This document shows, piece by piece, positions 7,117 through 16,534 of a stretch of DNA of 64,000 nt (the first letter of the stretch is position 1; each line of letters opens with the position of its first letter). The stretch is from DASRWI01 sp035654655 (GTDB lineage: Bacteria > Bacteroidota > Ignavibacteria > Ignavibacteriales > Ignavibacteriaceae), in contig DASRWI010000031.1 of the NCBI GenBank assembly GCA_035654655.1, positions 82,460-146,459 on the forward strand, given 5' to 3'. A model generated the notes under the pieces. It saw nothing but the letters and a program-made list of their open reading frames with translations, had not been told where the DNA came from and searched no databases. Both the position numbers and the translations under genes were made by a program.

Positions 7117-10100
7117 TTAATTTTTAATCATTATACTACTCATTAGATTTACAATAGTTTCTTTATCAAAAGGCTTTGAAATATAGTGAGTACAACCATT
7201 TGCAAGAAATCTTTCTTTATCGCCAACCATTGCATAAGCTGTTACTGCAACAATTGGAACTTCTTCATATCCAGGAATACTTTTTATTTCTTTTGCAGCT
7301 TCAAGACCATTTATTCCAGTCCCAAGATTTATATCCATAAGTATAGCAGCATATTTATTCTTCTTAGCAAGTGCAACTGAATGCTCACCATTATCAGCTA
7401 AATCTATTTTACAAATTTTATTTAAAAACAGATTCATTACAGTTCGATTGATTGAATCATTTTCAACAAGTAGAACTGAAGGAAGATTATTTTTTGCTTC
7501 TGATTTATTTTGAAGAGATGGGTTAACTAAAGTTTGAACTATAGTCTTTCCTGAAGCGGTATTTTCTTCATAGGGAAGATATACTATGAATTCAGAGCCT
7601 TTACCTAATTCACTATTAACTTCAATCTTCCCCTTAAGTAAGGTCACAATTTTTTTTGTAATTGTTAAACCCAGACCAGTACCTTCAAATTGTCTATTCA
7701 ATCCTTCACTAACTTGCCTGAATTCTTCAAAGATAATTTCTTTGGCTTCATCTGGTATACCAATACCGGTGTCAATAATTTTTATAACAGCCCAGGTACC
7801 TTCGGTATTAATAGATTTATCTATCTCAATAGAAATACCTCCAGAACGGGTATACTTAATTGCATTCCCAACGAGATTATTAATAATCTGAGTATAGAGG
7901 TGCTTATCTGTTACAAAATTTGTAAAATTAGATTTACACACAACCTTTAGATATAAATCATTTTGTTCAGCAATATATCTAAGTGGTCTCACAATTTCTT
8001 CAATCTCATTTAACATATTAAGTTTAATAAGTTTTAAAGACATCTTATTAGCTTCAATTCGGGAGAGGTCAAGAATAGAATTTATTGTGTTCATCATTCT
8101 ATTCCCTGACTTTGAAATTTCATCAACCATTTCTCTTAGTTCAGGACTTTCAATTTCACTTGAAAGTATTTGTGCAAAACCTAAAATTCCTACCATAGGA
8201 GTTCTAATTTCATGACTCATATTATTTAGAAAGTTAGTTTTTATCTTGCTCATTTCTTCAGCTTTTTCTTTAGCCGCAATAAGTTCAAGCTCAGAATTTT
8301 TTCTTTCAGTAATATCTCTAAAAATTGTAAGTACGAGAGGTTTCTTACCTTCCTGGAAAATGTAAGAATTTAAAACTTCAGCCCAAGGCTTTCTTCCATC
8401 CCACAAAGGAAGTACACCTTCTCTTTTTTTCTTAATGGAATGATTTTTAAAATTCTCTTTGAACTTAGTTATATAATCAGAGTTATCAGCATCCTCATAA
8501 ATTATACTATAAAAACTATTTTCGAGTTCTTCTTTGGTTTTATTTACCAACTTGCAGTAAGCTTCATTCACTCTTATTACTACGCCATCTTCATTAATCA
8601 AACGCATGGGATCAAATGAATTTTCCCAAACATATTGGAAGTTAGTTTCAGTCTCTTTTATTTTTGCGTCCTGGAGTTTGCTTTCAGTAATATCTTCTTT
8701 TATAGCAACAAAATTTGTTATAGAACCATTTTCATCTTTTATTGGAGCTATTAAAGCAAATTCCCAGAACAACTCACCATTTTTCTTTTTATTATGGAAT
8801 TCACCCTTCCATTCCTTACCAGAAACAATGGTTTCCCAAATATTTTTATATTCTTCTTCTTTTGTGTAACCCGATTTAAGAATACTAGGTTTCTTTCCAA
8901 TGACTTCGTGATATTGATATCCGGTAATTTCCAGAAATTTTTTATTTACAAATTCTATATTCCCATTTTCATCCGTAATTAAAATAGAAGTTGGACTTTG
9001 TTCTATTACTTTGAAAGTCTTTCTATACTGATTCTCACTTTCCTTAAGTGCAAGCTTAGATGCTTTATCTAATGTAACATCTCTTATAATTGATACGATA
9101 TAGGTATCACCTTCAAGTTCGTAAGAAGATAAGTGGACACTTATATTTACTCTGGTACCATCTTTTTTCAAAGCATTTAATTCAAAAAAAGATGTTGGAT
9201 CTTTTTTTGTTTTTTTATTTTCATATAATGATTTGGCTAAAGCTCTTTCCTCTTCAATAACAAGTTCTCTCATAGATTTGCCTATAAGTTCACTATCATT
9301 TCCATAGCCAAATAATTTTACAAAGGCTGCATTCGCATAGTTACAAATCCCATCTTTAGAAACACCAATAGCATCAACAGAGTTGTCAAAAATGGCTTTG
9401 AATTTTTTCTCATTTTCTATAAGAATTTTTTCATTTTGAACTTTTTCTGAAATATCTCTTAATGTAGCGAATATATACTTATTTCCATTTAACTCCATAA
9501 AAGAATAAGATATTTCCACGGGAAAGATGGTTCCATTTTTATGTTTATGCATTCTTGACATCAATCTGGAACTCTGACCAACTTTACTTGTATCAAAAAA
9601 TTCTTTAGCTCTTACCTCATTAGCCGTTATCTCAAGCAAAGATAATTTTGTTAATTCATCTTTGTTGTAGCCATATAAATCGCACGCTGCCTGGTTAACA
9701 TCTACAATTCTCATTTCATCAACATTACCAATGATTATTGCATCAGGTTCAGCGATGAAAAGTTGTTCATACTTCAATTTATTTTCTTGAACAGCTTTTT
9801 CATTATCTTTTTGTGACGTGATATTCGTATGAGTCCCAATTATGCGTTTGGGATTACCATTTTCATCCCATTCAATGATCTTTGCAGTCGACAATATCCA
9901 GATATAATCACCATTAACAGTCTTTTGGCGAAATTCAAGCTGATAGGTATCTCTCTTGTTGGTTACATATTCATTAAAATATTTAGTAACATATTCTTTT
10001 TCATCGGGATGTAATCTGTTCATCCATCCATCATAAGTATCTATAAATGTCTGAGGGTCATAACCCAACATTCTTATGTATTCATTTGAAACGTATGTTT

Positions 10101-10983
10101 CACCAGTAATAATATTTACATCAAATAATCCCTGGTGCGTAGATTCCAAAGCTAAATTTAATCTTATCTGATTTTCAAATACTTCTTTTTCTTTGGATTT
10201 ATTTGTAGTAATATCTTTAGAAACTGTAATTAACCCTGAAGCTTTTCCATCTTTTTCATATATGAATTTAGTTATGGTATTAAGCCATACTGTATTACCA
10301 TTTGAATGGAATACTCTATAATCAACTCCTTTATTGGAATCAGGAGTGTTAATAATTTTTTCAAAATCTTTATTAACTTTTTCTATATCATCGGGATGTA
10401 TTAAAGAGTAAGGTGATTTTCCTATTAGAGCATCGACTTCATAGCCTAAAATTTCTTTTACTGATGATGTCAGATATTTATATGTTCCATCAAGTTCGTG
10501 AAAGCAAACAAGTTCCTTAATCTCTTCAGTTATGTATCTAAAACTTTTTTCTTTATCTAATAAATCTTCTAATAATGTATTATAAATATGTTTATTCTTT
10601 TTATCATGGACAGAACAAATTGAATGATAAAGTTCAGTAGGATTGCGATTTACTTTATCAAGGAAATCAACTGCTCCAATTTGAAAATTGTTGATTAATC
10701 CTTTTGAAGTAATATCAGAGCCTGCTACTAAAACAGGAATATGAGGGTGAGTTAAAATAACTTGCTGAATATTGTTTAAAATATTCCGTTCAAGTCCATC
10801 AACATCTATAATAATAATATCGTAAATATTATTTTTAAGTTCCTGATGAAGTTCATAAAATGAACTAACCTGCTTATTGTTTATATAGCTTGCCAAGCTG
10901 CTATACTGCTCTTTAAAATAATCCTTTTTTTCAATCGTAATTGTAAAAAAAGATTTTTTAAGAAAATTTCCTGTTTCGTGCAT
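7117..10983 (-). CDS. Hybrid sensor histidine kinase with N-terminal receiver-like domain, six PAS domains and C-terminal receiver
   Basis: A 1288-residue soluble sensor with no transmembrane segment. Order: receiver-like domain (about 1-135, candidate Asp60/Asp62 in IIIIDVDG); six PAS/PAC units (about 145-900), each closing with a DIT/DIS/DVT element; HisKA with NNMSHEIRTP (His924); HATPase; then a REC domain with the phosphoacceptor in ILMDINLGTG (Asp1217). The receiver-like domain plus PAS stack suggests input from another kinase together with small ligands or redox state. No separate response regulator is adjacent, so the phosphate probably leaves the terminal REC to a remote partner. It is a single gene, divergent from the Asp-box gene at 11245. 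Confidence 0.9.
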   Translation of the reverse strand: MHETGNFLKKSFFTITIEKKDYFKEQYSSLASYINNKQVSSFYELHQELKNNIYDIIIIDVDGLERNILNNIQQVILTHPHIPVLVAGSDITSKGLINNFQIGAVDFLDKVNRNPTELYHSICSVHDKKNKHIYNTLLEDLLDKEKSFRYITEEIKELVCFHELDGTYKYLTSSVKEILGYEVDALIGKSPYSLIHPDDIEKVNKDFEKIINTPDSNKGVDYRVFHSNGNTVWLNTITKFIYEKDGKASGLITVSKDITTNKSKEKEVFENQIRLNLALESTHQGLFDVNIITGETYVSNEYIRMLGYDPQTFIDTYDGWMNRLHPDEKEYVTKYFNEYVTNKRDTYQLEFRQKTVNGDYIWILSTAKIIEWDENGNPKRIIGTHTNITSQKDNEKAVQENKLKYEQLFIAEPDAIIIGNVDEMRIVDVNQAACDLYGYNKDELTKLSLLEITANEVRAKEFFDTSKVGQSSRLMSRMHKHKNGTIFPVEISYSFMELNGNKYIFATLRDISEKVQNEKILIENEKKFKAIFDNSVDAIGVSKDGICNYANAAFVKLFGYGNDSELIGKSMRELVIEEERALAKSLYENKKTKKDPTSFFELNALKKDGTRVNISVHLSSYELEGDTYIVSIIRDVTLDKASKLALKESENQYRKTFKVIEQSPTSILITDENGNIEFVNKKFLEITGYQYHEVIGKKPSILKSGYTKEEEYKNIWETIVSGKEWKGEFHNKKKNGELFWEFALIAPIKDENGSITNFVAIKEDITESKLQDAKIKETETNFQYVWENSFDPMRLINEDGVVIRVNEAYCKLVNKTKEELENSFYSIIYEDADNSDYITKFKENFKNHSIKKKREGVLPLWDGRKPWAEVLNSYIFQEGKKPLVLTIFRDITERKNSELELIAAKEKAEEMSKIKTNFLNNMSHEIRTPMVGILGFAQILSSEIESPELREMVDEISKSGNRMMNTINSILDLSRIEANKMSLKLIKLNMLNEIEEIVRPLRYIAEQNDLYLKVVCKSNFTNFVTDKHLYTQIINNLVGNAIKYTRSGGISIEIDKSINTEGTWAVIKIIDTGIGIPDEAKEIIFEEFRQVSEGLNRQFEGTGLGLTITKKIVTLLKGKIEVNSELGKGSEFIVYLPYEENTASGKTIVQTLVNPSLQNKSEAKNNLPSVLLVENDSINRTVMNLFLNKICKIDLADNGEHSVALAKKNKYAAILMDINLGTGINGLEAAKEIKSIPGYEEVPIVAVTAYAMVGDKERFLANGCTHYISKPFDKETIVNLMSSIMIKN

Positions 10984-11171
10984 TATACTTTTAAAATAGT
11001 TACTGTTGATTATCGAAATTATTACTTAAGTGTTGAATTAAAATAATCATTATTCATAATTAGAATGGTTAAGAACCCTAAAGTGAGTCATATAAATAAA
11101 TGAATATAACAAAGAAAATTTAATTTTTTACAAAATAATAAACTATTTTATTATTGACAAAAGAATCATGT

Positions 11172-11189
11172 AAAATATTGCAATATTTT
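11172..11189. promoter_or_regulatory. 18-nt perfect palindrome between divergent genes
   Basis: AAAATATTGCAATATTTT reads the same on both strands and lies about 55 nt upstream of the Asp-box gene and about 190 nt upstream of the kinase gene. It has no loop, so it is a better operator candidate than terminator. It is rich in A/T, so chance is not excluded. Confidence 0.35.
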
Positions 11190-11244
11190 TTTTATTTTAT
11201 TGTAATTATGTATTTTTTGGTATCAAAAATATTGAGGAATGAAA

Positions 11245-13086
11245 ATGTCAGCTAAATCTTTTTTATTGATTTTTGTATGGAGCTTAATTTTAGTTAATAT
11301 ATTTCCTCAATATTCTAATATTAGAGTAAATAATCCTGCCAGTACCGACCCTGAAGAAGTCACTATTGCCATTAACCCAATGAATCCAAATCAATTGGCT
11401 GCAGGTGCAAACATTAAATATATGTACTATTCTAATAATGGAGGATTATCCTGGACTCAAAAATTATTAAGTTCTACAATGGGTGTTTGGGGTGACCCCT
11501 GTGTTATTTATGATGGATTGAATAATCTTTATTTCGGACATCTATCTAACCCTCAATCACCAGGATATTGGATTGATAGAATAGTAGTCCAGAAATCGAC
11601 AAACAATGGTTTTTCTTTTGATGATGGTGCAGGTATTGGTTACTTCTATCCAAAAAACCAGGATAAGGAATGGCTGGCTGTTGACCTGCAAAATACACCT
11701 TATAAGAATAACATTTATACAACCTGGACTGAATTTGACAATTACGGAAGTACATTGCCTTCGGATAGTTCAAGAATTTTATTCTCTCGCTCTACTAACC
11801 AGGGAATTAGTTGGACATTTCCTGTAAGGGTAAGCGATAAAGGTGGAAATTGTATTGACGAAGATTTTACAGTTGAGGGTGCAGTTCCTACGGTAGGTCC
11901 AAATGGTGAAATCTATGTTGCCTGGTCAGGCCCTTTAGGAATAATGTTTGATAAATCTACTAATGGCGGTCAGACTTTTGGAAATGATATTTTTGTTACT
12001 GACCACCCTGGTGGATGGGATTTTAATGTTCCAGGTATTAGCAGATGTAATGGTTTACCTGTTACTATTTGCGATACCAGTAAGACTTCAACCAGAGGTA
12101 ATATTTATGTCCTTTGGGGAGATACAAGGAATGGTACAGATAATACTGATGTATTTATTATAAAATCTACTGATAACGGAAACACCTGGGGTAGTGTTAT
12201 TAGAGTCAATGACGATAATACAACCAGACACCAATTCTTTCCCTGGATAGCAGTTGACCAGGTTACCGGATACCTGTATGTTGTTTTTTATGATAGAAGA
12301 AATACCTCAGGAAATGTTACAGATGTTTATGTTGCAAGATCTAAGAACGGCGGTGAAACATTTGAGAATTTTAAAGTAAGTGAATCTTCATTCAATCCAA
12401 TATCATCTGTATTTTTTGGAGACTATACAAACATCGCTGCTTATAATGGAAAGATATATCCAATATGGATGAGATTAGATAATTATACTTTAAGCGTATG
12501 GACAACCATTATAAATGATTCAGTTAATCTTCCTGTCGAATTGGATGGATTTACAGTTAGCCAGATTGATGGAAATATTAATTTAAAATGGAAAACTGTT
12601 TCTGAAAAAAATAACAAAGGTTTCGAAATACAAAGGTCTATCAACGAAGGAGAGTTTCTCCCTATAGGATTTGTAAAAGGTAATGGTACCACATTAAGCA
12701 TCAATAATTATGAATTTAATGATGCACCAGCATTAAATGGAGATTATAGATATAGACTAAAACAAATTGATTATGATGGAAGCTTTGAGTACTCAAACAT
12801 TGCTGAAATAAATTTTATTGCAGGCAGTTATATATTAACTCAGAATTATCCTAATCCTTTTAATCCTACTACTACGATAAGTTTTTCTTTACCTAAACAT
12901 CAGCTAGTCACACTAAAAGTTTTTGATGCTCTTGGTAATGAAGTGAAAGTTTTAGTTAATGAAGTAAGAAATGCAGGAGTTCACGAAGTTACTTTTGACG
13001 CATCTGAACTTTCATCCGGAATTTATTTATATAGATTAACTACAGAAAATTTTACTTCTGAAAAGAAAATGGTTTTAATGAAATAG
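11245..13086 (+). CDS. Secreted sialidase-like Asp-box (BNR) protein with T9SS sorting tail
   Basis: A 613-residue exported protein. A signal peptide ends near NIFPQ and is followed by a six-bladed-propeller-like region with five Asp-box turns: SNNGGLSW, STNQGISW, STNGGQTF, STDNGNTW and SKNGGETF. An FN3-like module (KWKTVSEKNNKGFEIQRS, about residues 435-515) follows, then a T9SS sorting domain (NYPNPFNPTTTI ... KKMVLMK). Asp boxes alone do not prove sialidase activity, and I cannot identify the Arg triad or the Tyr/Glu pair. I prefer the ATG at 11245 because GAGGA at 11234 is correctly spaced for it and too close to the ATG at 11239. The next gene starts 4 nt downstream. Confidence 0.85.
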   Translation: MSAKSFLLIFVWSLILVNIFPQYSNIRVNNPASTDPEEVTIAINPMNPNQLAAGANIKYMYYSNNGGLSWTQKLLSSTMGVWGDPCVIYDGLNNLYFGHLSNPQSPGYWIDRIVVQKSTNNGFSFDDGAGIGYFYPKNQDKEWLAVDLQNTPYKNNIYTTWTEFDNYGSTLPSDSSRILFSRSTNQGISWTFPVRVSDKGGNCIDEDFTVEGAVPTVGPNGEIYVAWSGPLGIMFDKSTNGGQTFGNDIFVTDHPGGWDFNVPGISRCNGLPVTICDTSKTSTRGNIYVLWGDTRNGTDNTDVFIIKSTDNGNTWGSVIRVNDDNTTRHQFFPWIAVDQVTGYLYVVFYDRRNTSGNVTDVYVARSKNGGETFENFKVSESSFNPISSVFFGDYTNIAAYNGKIYPIWMRLDNYTLSVWTTIINDSVNLPVELDGFTVSQIDGNINLKWKTVSEKNNKGFEIQRSINEGEFLPIGFVKGNGTTLSINNYEFNDAPALNGDYRYRLKQIDYDGSFEYSNIAEINFIAGSYILTQNYPNPFNPTTTISFSLPKHQLVTLKVFDALGNEVKVLVNEVRNAGVHEVTFDASELSSGIYLYRLTTENFTSEKKMVLMK

Positions 13087-13090
13087 TTTT

Positions 13091-13861
13091 ATGGGAGATA
13101 TTTTAAAACAGAAATTAGAAAAACATTATTTAGCTTTTGATAAAACGAAAATATCTCCTGATCCTTTGCAATTTCTGCATAACTTTGAGAAGCCTGAAGA
13201 TATTGAACTTGTTGGCTTAATCTCATCTACCTTCGCCTATGGAAATGTAAAGCAGATAAATAACACTCTTGAAAAAATTTTTAATATTCTTGGCAGCCAT
13301 CCTAATAATAATTTACTGGGAATGAATAAAAGAGAAATCTTTAAAAATTTCGAAGGAATAAAACATCGTTTTTATACAAATGATGATGTTAAAAAATTCT
13401 TTACAGTTTTAAATAAAATATTATTGAAAGAAGGGAGTATCAAAAATATTTTTCTAAAGTATTATGACGAGAATGATGGTAACGTGAAACAGATAATTAA
13501 TTATTTTTCAACTCATATGCTTAAACAATTTAATGACGTAAGCCCGGGTATTAAATTTATGTTTCCAATGCCCGAAAAGGGGAGTGCCTGTAAAAGAATA
13601 AATCTGTTTTTAAGATGGATGGTAAGAGAAGATGAACTTGATTTTGGCTTATGGAAAGAAATTAAAAAAAATCAGTTAGTTATTCCCGTTGATACACACA
13701 TATCAAGAATCTGCCAGAAACTAAAATTGACATCGAAGAAAAATGTAAGCTGGAATATGGCAGAAGAGATCACAAATAATTTAAAGAAGTACGATATTGA
13801 AGACCCAGTTAAATATGATTTTGCAATATGTCATATAGGAATGCGGAAGATGGAGTTTTAA
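13091..13861 (+). CDS. TIGR02757 family protein (DUF2400)
   Basis: A 256-residue cytoplasmic protein of an uncharacterised but conserved Bacteroidota/Chlorobi family. Family-like features are PEDIELVGLISSTFAYGNVKQI near residue 35, GSACKRINLFLRWMVR near 160, VDTHISRICQKLKL near 205, and a C-terminal DPVKYDFAICHIGM. The all-alpha pattern with a VDTH segment resembles the HhH-GPD/endonuclease III fold, but I do not see a catalytic Lys/Asp set well enough to claim glycosylase activity. It starts 4 nt after the secreted Asp-box gene; a functional link is unlikely. Confidence 0.8.
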   Translation: MGDILKQKLEKHYLAFDKTKISPDPLQFLHNFEKPEDIELVGLISSTFAYGNVKQINNTLEKIFNILGSHPNNNLLGMNKREIFKNFEGIKHRFYTNDDVKKFFTVLNKILLKEGSIKNIFLKYYDENDGNVKQIINYFSTHMLKQFNDVSPGIKFMFPMPEKGSACKRINLFLRWMVREDELDFGLWKEIKKNQLVIPVDTHISRICQKLKLTSKKNVSWNMAEEITNNLKKYDIEDPVKYDFAICHIGMRKMEF

Positions 13862-13927
13862 TAAGTACTTTTTTGAAATCATATTTTAAAATAAATTGAA
13901 AAAGTTAAAAGATTTTTTAAAAAAGTA

Positions 13928-13957
13928 TTGAACGTTAAACAAAAACGTGAGTATATT
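13928..13957 (+). promoter_or_regulatory. Candidate sigma-70 promoter of the OPT transporter gene
   Basis: TTGAAC at 13928 and TATATT at 13952 are 18 nt apart, about 63 nt before the ATG. The same element pair (TTGAAT-17-TATATT) precedes the tRNA gene at 57008, which gives some support. Confidence 0.4.
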
Positions 13958-14020
13958 ACCACATTTAATTTAGTGATTTTTAATACAATTTAATTTTCTC
14001 AAGAACTTAAGGAGAAATAT

Positions 14021-16090
14021 ATGGCAGAGCAAAGACCGTTTGTACCTTTTGTCTCCCCTGATTCAAATATGAAGGAGTTTACCTTAAGGGCATTAATCAT
14101 TGGTTTGGTTATGTCCGTAATATTAGGAGCTGCAAATGCATATCTTGGATTGAAGGCAGGAATGACAATAGCTGCAACTTATCCGGCTGCAGTTATAGGT
14201 ATGGCTATTCTTAAAGCATTTAAAGGGTCAATTTTAGAAGAAAATTTTGCAAGAACAGTAGGTTCCATTGGCGAATCTGTTGCTGCTGGTGCAATTTTTA
14301 CATTACCTGCATTTTTAATTGCAGGAGTATGGACAGAGTTCTATACTTTAAATAATTACTTGATGGCTACTGCCATTATGTTTGTAGGTGGTATTATAGG
14401 AATTTTATTTGTTACCATTTTACGCAGAGTAATGGTTGAAGATAGAGAACTTCCTTTTCCTGAATCTGTTGCTGCTTCTGAAATTCATAAGGCAGGACAA
14501 GGTGGCGGAAGCGGTGCTAAGTTCCTATTCATTGCTATGGGATTAGGTGCATTAATTCAAGTTTTAAAACAAATGCAATTCTTTGCAGCTGCTTGGGAAA
14601 AATTTGTTCACTTTGCAACTACTAAAATTAATATTTTACCTAATAATCAAGACCCAACTAAAACTGTTTCTACTGAAACGGGTGGTGGTGCTTTGTTAAG
14701 TACTCCAGGTGTAAGCCCTGCCTATATGGGTGTTGGATACATTATTGGTCCTAACTTAGCAGCATTAAACTTTACAGGTGGTCTCTTAGCTTGGGGCTTA
14801 TTCGTTCCATTGTTATTATATTTCATTGGACCCCAGGTAGTAGCAGCTTTAACTGCTCAAGGTACTACTCAGGTTGGTGATGATGTTTGGATTACAGCAG
14901 CAAATCAGGTTTGGAGAAATATTGTACGTCCTGTTGCTATTGGCGGTATGTTAATGAGTGCTGCCTTTACTTTATTCAGAATGAGAAAAAGTTTAGGAGC
15001 AGGATTAAGCAGAGCTGTTGGTGATGTAAGTAAAGCAGCATCAGGTTCATCAGTTAATGTTATTCGTACCGAAAAAGATATGAACTTCAAATATGTTTTT
15101 ACAGGTATTGGATTAGCAGCTATAGCTACTTTTGCATTATATTATTTATTTACTTATAACGTAGTAGCTGCTTTAACTGCAACAATAGTAATGATTATAG
15201 CGGGTTTCTTTTTTGCAGCAGTTTCAGGATATCTTGTTGGTTTAATTGGTTCAAGTAATAATCCTATAAGTGGTTTAACTATTTCAACAGTTATTATAGC
15301 TGCTTTATTGATGGTTATACTTGGAGTTAAAAAAGAACAAGGTGGTGTTGCTGCGGTCTTAGGTGTAGCAGCAGTTATCTGCGTTGCAGCTGCAGTTGCA
15401 GGTGAAATGTTACAGGACCTTAAAGTTGGACATATACTTGGTGGTACTCCATGGAAAATGCAGGTAGGCGATATCTTTGGAATTATTCTCGCTGCCGGTG
15501 TTATGTTCTTCCCATTATTAGTTTTACATCAAGGTGATATTATGACTACTGGTGGTCAATTTATTCCTGGTGTTAACGGTTTAGGAGGTAAAAATTATCC
15601 AGCTCCACAAGCAAGCTTGATGGCGATTTTATCTCAAGGTATAGTTGGTGGTCAAATGGCTTGGCCTTTAATCATTGTTGGTATTTTAATGGCAGTTGGA
15701 TTTATCTTATTGAAAGTTAAAAGTCCTATGCTTGTATGCGTTGGTATGTATTTACCATTGGAAACATCATTCGCTATTTTTATTGGTGGTTTGATAAAAG
15801 GTTTATTAGATAAAATGGCAGCTAAAAGAAATCTTAATGAAGGACAAAGAGCAAGAGTTGATAATAATGGTGTTCTATTAGCATCCGGCTTAATAGCAGG
15901 TGAAGCTTTAATCGGATTATTATTCGCATTCTTTGCTTTAATGGAATGGCAGACTCCAATAATATTCCAGGAACCTTCTTTCTTAATTAGTATTTTAGTA
16001 TTTGTTCTTGTTGCTATAGTATTAATTAATATTCCTTTAAAGAATGCCGGTAGAGCAGATGAACCTGCACCTCCATCAGCATTGTTCTAA
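14021..16090 (+). CDS. OPT-family oligopeptide transporter
   Basis: A 689-residue polytopic inner-membrane protein with some 14-16 hydrophobic segments, of the proton-coupled oligopeptide transporter family. It imports short peptides (some relatives move metal-siderophore complexes). Typical elements are EFTLRALIIGLVMSVILGAANAYLGLKAGMTI at the N-terminus (first transmembrane helix), ELPFPESVAASEIHKAGQ, and the conserved C-terminal VCVGMYLPLETSFAIFIGG. AAGGAG precedes the ATG. A strong terminator follows, and then come a PqqD-like gene and a dipeptidase, which suggests peptide import followed by hydrolysis. Confidence 0.92.
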   Translation: MAEQRPFVPFVSPDSNMKEFTLRALIIGLVMSVILGAANAYLGLKAGMTIAATYPAAVIGMAILKAFKGSILEENFARTVGSIGESVAAGAIFTLPAFLIAGVWTEFYTLNNYLMATAIMFVGGIIGILFVTILRRVMVEDRELPFPESVAASEIHKAGQGGGSGAKFLFIAMGLGALIQVLKQMQFFAAAWEKFVHFATTKINILPNNQDPTKTVSTETGGGALLSTPGVSPAYMGVGYIIGPNLAALNFTGGLLAWGLFVPLLLYFIGPQVVAALTAQGTTQVGDDVWITAANQVWRNIVRPVAIGGMLMSAAFTLFRMRKSLGAGLSRAVGDVSKAASGSSVNVIRTEKDMNFKYVFTGIGLAAIATFALYYLFTYNVVAALTATIVMIIAGFFFAAVSGYLVGLIGSSNNPISGLTISTVIIAALLMVILGVKKEQGGVAAVLGVAAVICVAAAVAGEMLQDLKVGHILGGTPWKMQVGDIFGIILAAGVMFFPLLVLHQGDIMTTGGQFIPGVNGLGGKNYPAPQASLMAILSQGIVGGQMAWPLIIVGILMAVGFILLKVKSPMLVCVGMYLPLETSFAIFIGGLIKGLLDKMAAKRNLNEGQRARVDNNGVLLASGLIAGEALIGLLFAFFALMEWQTPIIFQEPSFLISILVFVLVAIVLINIPLKNAGRADEPAPPSALF

Positions 16091-16109
16091 ACAATTAACA
16101 TATTATATC

Positions 16110-16147
16110 AAATGGCAGAGCTCTCGTTCTGCCATTTCTTTTTTTAC
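16110..16147 (+). terminator. Rho-independent terminator after the OPT gene
   Basis: AAATGGCAG (16110-16118) pairs with CTGCCATTT (16129-16137) and is followed by C and a run of eight T. An upstream ATG of the next reading frame lies inside this stem and is therefore not the real start of that gene. Confidence 0.85.
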
Positions 16148-16162
16148 CATATTATTATTTTT

Positions 16163-16525
16163 ATGTCAGTATTTAAAAACAAATTTGCAAATGCTAATTA
16201 CTTAGATTTAGTTCCCTCTAAAGAGTATGGGCATGTAATTGAAGAAAATGGATTAGTATCTGTACTTATTCCAAGATTTACAAACCCTTTTTTGGTTGCA
16301 ACTGTTGGACGATTGTTAAAAAGCCCAAATGTTAAAGTAAAATTTGATACATTTGGGACTGAGCTTTGGTTGGAAATTGATAATAAAAAGAGTGTTGGAA
16401 AAATAATTGAAAATTTAAAAAGTAAGTTCGGCGAAGATATAGAACCGGCTTACGAGAGAGTCACATCCTTTTTAACTAAAATATATAAATATAAATTTAT
16501 TACCTTTAATGAAATAAATAGTTAG
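16163..16525 (+). CDS. PqqD-like (RiPP recognition element fold) small protein
   Basis: A 120-residue cytoplasmic protein. Its second half has the PqqD pattern: FGTELWLEIDNKKSVGKIIENLKSKFG, then ERVTSFLTKIYKYKFITF. That is three beta strands followed by a winged helical bundle. In PQQ and other RiPP pathways this fold binds a precursor peptide for a radical-SAM enzyme. No radical-SAM gene or obvious precursor is adjacent; the neighbours are an OPT transporter and a dipeptidase. I start it at 16163 (MSVFKNKF) because the longer frame begins inside the upstream terminator. PepD begins 9 nt after its stop. Confidence 0.7.
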   Translation: MSVFKNKFANANYLDLVPSKEYGHVIEENGLVSVLIPRFTNPFLVATVGRLLKSPNVKVKFDTFGTELWLEIDNKKSVGKIIENLKSKFGEDIEPAYERVTSFLTKIYKYKFITFNEINS

Positions 16526-16534
16526 GAGTATGGT

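Noticed and set aside
9834..9853. TCCCAAT ... TTTGGGA on the plus strand
   Set aside because: It has the arms of the palindrome family but lies in the kinase coding region and encodes the conserved PAC end IIGTHTN; the similarity is probably chance.
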